From contig DEXQ01000007.1 in NCBI GenBank assembly GCA_002364215.1, positions 137,222 through 201,221 of the forward strand: a DNA stretch of 64,000 nucleotides. The letters run 5' to 3'. Positions 58,672 through 64,000 of the stretch are shown here, piece after piece. A program made the position numbers and the translations under genes. Numbering within the stretch: position 1 is the stretch's first letter; every line of letters starts with the position of its first letter. This stretch comes from Aequorivita sp. UBA3180. Lineage in GTDB: Bacteria; Bacteroidota; Bacteroidia; Flavobacteriales; Flavobacteriaceae. The notes under the pieces are model-generated. The model was not told the DNA's origin. It did not search any database and worked only from the letters and a program-made list of their open reading frames with translations.

Positions 58672-60681
58672 TCAGTATTTTATGGGTACACTTATATATA
58701 TTTTTGTCCCTTCGCCGGGTATTCCCTCAATAACACATGTGCCCCCCATTTTTTTGGTACGCGATTTAATGTTTTTTATTCCAATGCCGGTTTCCGCAAA
58801 ACGTTTGGTATATCCAATACCATCATCTTCTATATACAGACTTAAAACCTGCTTGTTGGCCTTTAGTACCAATTTTACTTTATTGGCTCTTGCATGCTGT
58901 ACTATATTGTGCAGCGCCTCTTCCATTATTTTGTAAATATTGGTTTTTAAATAACTGTTGGTTCGTTCCCAGGTAGCTTCTTCCACAATTTTCAGCTCGG
59001 CTGAAAACTTACCTTGTTTTTCCCATTTTTTTACCAAGGCCCTTAAATTTTGGATATATTGGTTTTCGCTTATATAGAGTTCATTGCGCAAGTCGTGCGA
59101 TATATCGCGTATTTCCTTTTCAATCTTTTGGAGTTCCCCTAAATATTCACGGTGTTTGATAATGGCAGCTGACTCGCCATCTATATTTAAAAATGCCCAG
59201 TTGATCCGTATTCCGAACAGCCGCGCCAAAATGCTGTCATGAAGGTCTTCCGAAATCCTTCGACGTTCCTCGAGCCTTCCTCTCACCAGATTTTCTTGCT
59301 GCTTTAAGGTGAGAAGATAGATTTTTTCATTTGCCTTTTGTTGCTCGCTTTCAAAAGCAAGGGCTTTGTTTTTAGCGCGTGCCCTGAAATTTGTAAAGAG
59401 CAACAATAAAATTATCACCACGGCTCCTGCACCGGCGGCAATAACTGCCTTATCCCGTGCCAAGCGTTTATTATCCTCTATATAACTGGCTGTTTCGTAT
59501 TCTATACGGGTAAATTTATCGCGTACGACCCGTTCGGCACGGGTAAGGATTTTATTTAAGGCAATATGTTGGCTTAAATAGTCCTCCCTTTTTTTGCTAT
59601 CGGCTCTGGCCAAAAGTTGTAGGGCGGTTAGGGCGTCCCGGTTCAGCTCCAATTCCTGTCCCAATTGGAGGGCCCAGCTAGCGTGGTGTACCGCTTGCGC
59701 ACTGTCACCCTCTTGCAGATAGTATTCTGCCAAATGAATATGGCTCATAACAATACCCGCCCTGTTTTTAATGCTGTCGCGTAAATTAAGGGCGCGGCAG
59801 TAATCTGTAACCACATCATAATTTGCTTCTTTTAAAAAATAACTATACGCTCTGTTGTCTATAATGCGGGCATGTAAGGCAGGATCTTCCCTTAAGTATT
59901 CGTCTGCTTTTAAGGCAGTGTTGAATAAGGCTATGGCCGGTTCCTGATTTCCCATTTTTTGGAATAATACTCCCAAGTTGTTCTGGAGATCCAAAAGGTA
60001 AATACCGCCATCCCCGTGGCGCTCCAAATAGACCATAGCCTGCTTATAGTGGTCAAGCGCCATATTATATTCTTCCAAGTTTTCGTGGATTGCCCCAAGT
60101 AGGTTATGGCATAAATAGAGCTGCTTATATTTTTTTAGGGGAAGGAGCTGTGAAATCGCCTTATAAACCAAAACTTCACTTCCGGTATAATCCTTAATAT
60201 GGGTCTTTATCAAAGCCATATTATAAAGCATTTTCGCCGCATAATACGGTTTGCTGTGCCGAAAATGCTGTAGCGCCTTTTCATAATGTAGATAGCTCTG
60301 TCCATAATCCTGCCATTGCATATAATGAATTCCATAATGCCAATAGCCCTCTCCCATATGGAGGGTGTCGCCCAGTTTCCTCGCAAGCAATAGGGCTTCT
60401 TCATTTACTTGCTTAAAAAAGGTGCTGTCCGTTGAATTTGCGAGCAAATATGCTATGTGTGTGTAGTAGTTCATTTTAACGCTATCGTTCTGTAAGGTTT
60501 TTACTTCTTCAAAGGCCTGGTGCATTGCTGCAGGGACGTTTGTTTCTCTCGCTTTCTGAAGGAGCGAATCTATGGTTGTAATATTTGAAGCGGAGGAGTC
60601 CAAATTCCCGTTGCAGCTACTAAAAGCGATACAAAACAAACTTCCGGAAAGCAGTAGGTTTTTTAAAACGAAAGATTTCAT
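58672..60681 (-). CDS. Membrane-bound TPR-containing histidine kinase (HisKA_3)
   Basis: A 669-residue protein with a lipoprotein-like signal (MKSFVLKNLLLSGSLFCIAF, SSCNGN at residues 21-26). TPRs run from about residue 85 to 390 (CHNLLGAIHENLEEYNMALD, LQNNLGVLFQKMGNQEPAIA). A membrane helix (AVIAAGAGAVVIILLLLFTN, about 416-435) and a coiled coil lead to LEERRRISEDLHDSILARLF (phospho-His) and an HATPase with EEALHNIVQHARANK and YIEDDGIGYTKRFAETGIGI. It is paired with the adjacent regulator. Its N-terminal Cys may anchor it as a lipoprotein in addition to the helix. Confidence 0.88.
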   Translation of the reverse strand: MKSFVLKNLLLSGSLFCIAFSSCNGNLDSSASNITTIDSLLQKARETNVPAAMHQAFEEVKTLQNDSVKMNYYTHIAYLLANSTDSTFFKQVNEEALLLARKLGDTLHMGEGYWHYGIHYMQWQDYGQSYLHYEKALQHFRHSKPYYAAKMLYNMALIKTHIKDYTGSEVLVYKAISQLLPLKKYKQLYLCHNLLGAIHENLEEYNMALDHYKQAMVYLERHGDGGIYLLDLQNNLGVLFQKMGNQEPAIALFNTALKADEYLREDPALHARIIDNRAYSYFLKEANYDVVTDYCRALNLRDSIKNRAGIVMSHIHLAEYYLQEGDSAQAVHHASWALQLGQELELNRDALTALQLLARADSKKREDYLSQHIALNKILTRAERVVRDKFTRIEYETASYIEDNKRLARDKAVIAAGAGAVVIILLLLFTNFRARAKNKALAFESEQQKANEKIYLLTLKQQENLVRGRLEERRRISEDLHDSILARLFGIRINWAFLNIDGESAAIIKHREYLGELQKIEKEIRDISHDLRNELYISENQYIQNLRALVKKWEKQGKFSAELKIVEEATWERTNSYLKTNIYKIMEEALHNIVQHARANKVKLVLKANKQVLSLYIEDDGIGYTKRFAETGIGIKNIKSRTKKMGGTCVIEGIPGEGTKIYISVPIKY

Positions 60682-60760
60682 GGCGGTGTAGATTGGAGCT
60701 ATTCAAATGTAAGAAAAGCCTTTCCTTTTAGGAAAGACTTTTCGTTTAACTGCAACCTAA

Positions 60761-60916
60761 TCAATCTTTATCGTTGTCTGGTCTTAGGCTTAAATCATCG
60801 CCCGTAGCCATAGGGCTATGGTCGCTGTTTTGAACCTGATCGACAAGATCGGTGGGGGTACAGGCATTCAAGCCTACCCCTAAAAGTAGGGTGAGTACTA
60901 AAATCTTGAATTTCAT
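60761..60916 (-). CDS. Small lipoprotein, 51 aa
   Basis: ATG 60916: MKFKILVLTLLLGVGLNACT, lipid at Cys19, then PTDLVDQVQNSDHSPMATGD, ending RPDNDKD. The longer in-frame reading to 61021 has no signal-like start. It lies 79 bp upstream of the TPR kinase on the same strand, like the small lipoprotein beside the kinase at 49393. A role as a partner of the sensor's TPR domain is a possibility only. Confidence 0.6.
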   Translation of the reverse strand: MKFKILVLTLLLGVGLNACTPTDLVDQVQNSDHSPMATGDDLSLRPDNDKD

Positions 60917-61130
60917 GATAAGAAAATTTAAGGGTATTGAATAAATGTTCTGCCCATCGCCCTGATGGGGTATATTCAATGGTGCACCTTGAAAAACCTG
61001 ATATTCAGGCAGGAGAGCCACTTCCTTATCATAAAAATAAAGGGAGCTATTAGAACTACTTTTATTGGAGCTGGCTTACTTTGTGAAATGTATAATTTCA
61101 AGGGTGAAAAGCGACTTTATTAGGGTATGA

Positions 61131-61850
61131 TTACATTATGTTACTGCCCTTTAGGGTATGGATAATTTCCAATTGGTGTGCATACGAAGTAGTGTAAGGA
61201 ATAAATTGCTCGCATCCCTTCAACTTAAGAAATTTCTTGGTGTAGTGAATTCGGTAGATGTGGATGGCATTGACAATATAACTTTTATGGATACGCACAA
61301 ATGGAAACCTCAATATCTCCTCAAAATACGAAAGGGAATTGAAAACGGTAAATTGCTCCCCGTCATTTAAATGTACGATTACATAATTATTGTCGGCCTT
61401 AATATACCAAATGGAGCCAGAACGTAAATATCGAATTTCCTTGGGGCAACTTATAGTTATTGGTTTGTCCTGCGCCAGCAACTTCTGCCTAATTTCGCCC
61501 AATACTGTTGTAATGGCTGCTATGGACAGTGGTTTTATAAGTACATCAAAGAATCCGTCTTTTAAGGCCCTATATGCTTTTCGATAACTGTTGGTAATCC
61601 CAACCCACATAACATTGTTGTTAATAGTCTCGGCTACAGGAATTAAGTCCAACTCCAAATCCACAAGAAAAACTTGTGGGTTGTAATGGTGTAGATAATG
61701 TGCTAGCTCAATAGGTTGGTCTGGAGGTTTTACTTCCACCACTTCCCATAGCGGAACAGTATCTTCACCTAATTGGTTTTTGATAGGATAGGCAGTTATG
61801 GATAATAGACGAAACAACCAGAAATATTTTTGATTGCATACTACTATCAT
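61131..61850 (-). CDS. LytTR-domain regulator with a diverged receiver
   Basis: A 239-residue protein. The N-terminal 125 residues resemble a receiver (QVFLVDLELDLIPVAETI with Asp, DVLIKPLSIAAI with Lys) but the usual acidic pair at the start is missing (MIVVCNQKYFWLFRLL), so phosphorylation is doubtful. The LytTR DNA-binding domain has YLRSGSIWYIKADNNYVIVH, FNSLSYFEEIL, FVRIHKSYIVNAIHIYRI and IPYTTSYAHQLEII. No kinase gene is directly adjacent. It is probably an orphan regulator working by another input. Confidence 0.8.
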   Translation of the reverse strand: MIVVCNQKYFWLFRLLSITAYPIKNQLGEDTVPLWEVVEVKPPDQPIELAHYLHHYNPQVFLVDLELDLIPVAETINNNVMWVGITNSYRKAYRALKDGFFDVLIKPLSIAAITTVLGEIRQKLLAQDKPITISCPKEIRYLRSGSIWYIKADNNYVIVHLNDGEQFTVFNSLSYFEEILRFPFVRIHKSYIVNAIHIYRIHYTKKFLKLKGCEQFIPYTTSYAHQLEIIHTLKGSNIM

Positions 61851-61957
61851 TCCTACAAACTCGAGTTGGGTTTCTCCTTACTTATGGTAAGGCAATCCCC
61901 TAAAATTGCCACGAAATAATAAGTAGTTTTATTTTCCAAATCTTGCCATTCAGGTTT

Positions 61958-62788
61958 ATGAAATCTAAAATGAAGTATTACCTGCATATTGTCGAAATTA
62001 TGGAGAAAGAATTGACCGTAAGGGGAAATGCACCCCTCTATTCATTTTTGGACATACAGGATTGCCTTCAAATTTGCTATAGGAGGCTCCAAGAATTACG
62101 GGTTTTAGTAGTAAAACACGGTTTTGAAAACACCGCTGAGGAATGTCGTTTTTTTAAGGAAATAAAACCCAAGGTTTTCGGGAAACTTATTTTTTTTAGC
62201 AAACTCCTTGAATTTGAAATGCAAAAGCCCGAACATTCCCAAAAAGCACTACGTAAATATGTGGTTAAAAACATAGGATCCCTACGGCATATATTTATAG
62301 AGTATAAAGAGTTCCATCAATACCTTCTATGCCGCCGGAAGGATCGGGATAGGGAGTATTTTTGCCGTCCCGGTCGTCCCTACGTAACCGGAAGCCTCAG
62401 CTTGCCTTATTGTTCCGACCCCGTATTTTCTACCACTCAGGACTATCTCTCGGCCAAATTTACAGCACATACTTCTCTAATTGAATACTTATCGCAACGG
62501 TATATACAATCGAATTGCGCAGCCGCCCAAAAAAGTCTTTTAAGATGGACGGGCCAAAAGGTAGATCTGGTGGAGCTGGTCTATGCCCTGCAGGCCTCGG
62601 GCCTAATCAATAACGGCAATGTGGGGATCAAAGACCTTGCAACCGCCCTGGAACAATTGTTTAATGTGGAGGTGGGCGATTACTATAGAATTTTTCTAGA
62701 AATACGAATGCGGAAATCCAATCAGTCCAAACTTCTCGACTTCCTAAAGACCAGCCTCCATAACCGGATAATCGAGGTGGATGGATAG
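61958..62788 (+). CDS. RteC-domain protein
   Basis: About 276 residues from MKSKMKYYLHIVEIMEKELT (ATG 61958); a TTG five codons earlier is less likely. It has the RteC layout: helical N-terminal part (CYRRLQELRVLVVKHGFENT, EECRFFKEIKPKVFGKLIFF, LEFEMQKPEHSQ), a central HQYLLCRRKDRDREYF, and a C-terminal helical domain (KVDLVELVYALQASGLINNG, LATALEQLFNVEVGDYYRIF). RteC regulates excision of Bacteroides conjugative transposons in response to tetracycline; family members also occur alone in other Bacteroidota. No transfer genes are in the window, so its role is open. Confidence 0.8.
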   Translation: MKSKMKYYLHIVEIMEKELTVRGNAPLYSFLDIQDCLQICYRRLQELRVLVVKHGFENTAEECRFFKEIKPKVFGKLIFFSKLLEFEMQKPEHSQKALRKYVVKNIGSLRHIFIEYKEFHQYLLCRRKDRDREYFCRPGRPYVTGSLSLPYCSDPVFSTTQDYLSAKFTAHTSLIEYLSQRYIQSNCAAAQKSLLRWTGQKVDLVELVYALQASGLINNGNVGIKDLATALEQLFNVEVGDYYRIFLEIRMRKSNQSKLLDFLKTSLHNRIIEVDG

Positions 62789-62856
62789 CCAATGCAACCC
62801 GAACGGGTTTTGAAAGACTAAGGCAAAACCTCCTTCCCCTCTCTGGAAGGAATATA

Positions 62857-64000
62857 TCAAATCTTTATATTCTTCCATTCATATTTTAGTCCCAGTGCAA
62901 ACCACCTGGCAGGCATAGGTACGGCTCCCGCTTCATTGTAGGAAGTGTTGAATAGATTGGTTATCTCTGAGTATAACAGAAAATCCTGCCATTGGTAATT
63001 TACACGAATATCCAATACGTTATAGGCGCTGGCAAGTTCACGCTTAAGCAGCCTATTTAAAACGTTTAATGAAAAATCATGCTTCCGGTAATACAGGCCT
63101 GCAACAAATTGATGTTTTAAGGATTCTAAGGTGTATTTGGATTGGGTTTGCGCTGAGGTCTCCAGACGGGGGTGCAAATAATTATAGCTAGCCGTATAAC
63201 CGAAAGATTGCGTGCCGTTCAGCTGAAACTCCTGTTGCACTCTTACATATAGGCCGTGCACTTTGTTTTTTCCGAAATTGGTTGGGGAATAAGGGTCGGA
63301 GGGATTGTCCCTTACCCAATCAATAAAATCGGAAATGCTGCGATAAAAATAACCTGCTTTAATACTGCTGTTTCCCTTTCTGTACTGGATATTGCCTTCA
63401 TAGCTCCAGGCGTTTTCTGGCTGGAGAAACTCATTGCCCACATTCCCGGGGCGTTGCTCTAAATATAGATCGGTAAAGGAGGGAATCCGCTGTCCCGAGC
63501 CAATGCTTGTAGAAAACCTCCAATGGGCATTGATAAGATATGCCAAATCCATTCCTGGGTACACCTGCACCCCGTAATCTGTGTTGTAATTGGCATAAAG
63601 GCCAATTGTGCCCCTAATTTTCTCTCCCAGCCGGCTACTCAATTCCCCATAGGCGCCGTGATTGTTGCGATTGTGTTTTCCAATATTCGAACTATTGATG
63701 GTTTCCAATCTGGACTCCACACCCAAACCGATGGTTCCGATTTTTGTAACAAGCCTACTAGTTAATTCCAGCATCAGCGCGTTGGTGTAATGTAGGGATC
63801 GGCCTTTGCTCAGATCGTCTTTATAAAAACGGTAATCGTCTTCGCCATAACGGTTACTTATTCTTGGTGAAAGGGTAAGCTTGCCAAAGCTGTGTTTTGA
63901 GGAAAGAGAGAATACTGAGGATTCAACCAATTCTTCCGAATTCAAATCGTGGGGTGCAGCGTAGAAGCCGTTAGCTCCAAATAGGCTACGCGCGTAGCCC
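62857..64000 (-). CDS. TonB-dependent receptor, C-terminal part (5' end outside the window)
   Basis: The frame runs open to the right edge (the codons before TTG 63945 spell GANGFYAAPHDL), so the gene continues beyond 64000. The visible 380 residues are beta-barrel strands: HYTNALMLELTSRLVTKIGT, GSGQRIPSFTDLYLEQRPGN (the conserved FTDLY/P-x-N segment of BtuB-type receptors), AWSYEGNIQYRKGNSSIKAG and a C-terminal aromatic strand WFALGLKYEWKNI. The type resembles BtuB-like or siderophore receptors without a SusD partner. The cargo is not determined because the plug domain is missing. Confidence 0.88.
   Translation of the reverse strand, partial: GYARSLFGANGFYAAPHDLNSEELVESSVFSLSSKHSFGKLTLSPRISNRYGEDDYRFYKDDLSKGRSLHYTNALMLELTSRLVTKIGTIGLGVESRLETINSSNIGKHNRNNHGAYGELSSRLGEKIRGTIGLYANYNTDYGVQVYPGMDLAYLINAHWRFSTSIGSGQRIPSFTDLYLEQRPGNVGNEFLQPENAWSYEGNIQYRKGNSSIKAGYFYRSISDFIDWVRDNPSDPYSPTNFGKNKVHGLYVRVQQEFQLNGTQSFGYTASYNYLHPRLETSAQTQSKYTLESLKHQFVAGLYYRKHDFSLNVLNRLLKRELASAYNVLDIRVNYQWQDFLLYSEITNLFNTSYNEAGAVPMPARWFALGLKYEWKNIKI

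Noticed and set aside
61958..62788. Conjugative transposon inferred from the RteC-like protein
   Set aside because: No tra, mob, integrase or tetracycline-resistance genes are visible in the window; RteC-domain proteins also occur outside such elements.

Overview
The window looks like a Bacteroidota chromosome, most likely Flavobacteriaceae. Supporting signs are a SusC/SusD outer-membrane pair, a T9SS C-terminal sorting domain, LytTR regulators, TPR-bearing histidine kinases, a DUF6520 peptide, an RteC-like protein and promoters with the Bacteroidota -7 box (TAnnTTTG). The genus cannot be fixed from the sequence alone. No rRNA, tRNA, CRISPR array or transposase was seen.

Layout. 1-7 kb: the tail of an exonuclease/GIY-YIG protein, a DJ-1/PfpI protein, two tiny hydrophilic proteins, a three-gene operon (DUF1704 metallopeptidase, ATP-grasp ligase, AstE/ASPA-like deacylase) and a Sel1-repeat protein. 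7.4-16.3 kb: a MauE/DoxX-like membrane protein and a Cys-containing DUF6520 peptide converge on a SusC-SusD-S9 peptidase operon. 16.9-38 kb: an accessory island of mostly plus-strand genes in long intergenic regions. It holds an XRE regulator, DUF2971, a PD-(D/E)XK-like protein, an ABC-type ATPase, DUF6232, a PLD-like protein, a nine-gene operon and a DUF262/HNH protein. 38-48 kb: mainly minus-strand small and membrane proteins, a thermonuclease, a transglutaminase-like protein, an HsdR-N-like nuclease and a YidD-like protein. 48.7-62 kb: kinase/regulator pairs, a T9SS cargo protein and an RteC-like gene. The right edge cuts a TonB-dependent receptor.

Two observations stand out. First, a 16-bp palindrome, TTACGG-N4-CCGTAA, occurs ten times perfectly plus in variants between 18 and 48 kb. 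In every functional-looking copy a TAnnTTTG -7 box (or near match) lies exactly 21 bp downstream on the gene side, which puts the palindrome near -41, an activator position. It precedes genes of unrelated function, so I infer one regulon. The island copies also share a second TAnnTTTG box 36-37 bp upstream with a CTCCC tract, and leaders of about 100 nt.

Second, the island carries a complete His-Xaa-Ser system (hxsA-hxsD-hxsB-hxsC: a precursor-like peptidoglycan-binding protein and two radical SAM proteins). It is followed without a break by an SGNH-hydrolase/beta-propeller protein, an MBOAT O-acyltransferase, a NodU/CmcH-type carbamoyltransferase, a DUF5989 peptide and a SxtJ-family protein. 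The nine genes lie in one tight operon under one palindrome promoter. They look like a combined peptide-maturation and hydroxyl-modification system, which I do not know to have been described as a unit.

The intergenic regions are rich in repeats: heptamer tandem tracts with a different unit at each site, a 176-bp tandem repeat, short CCCCCTT/AAGGGGG palindromes, and repeated intergenic blocks flanking the island genes.
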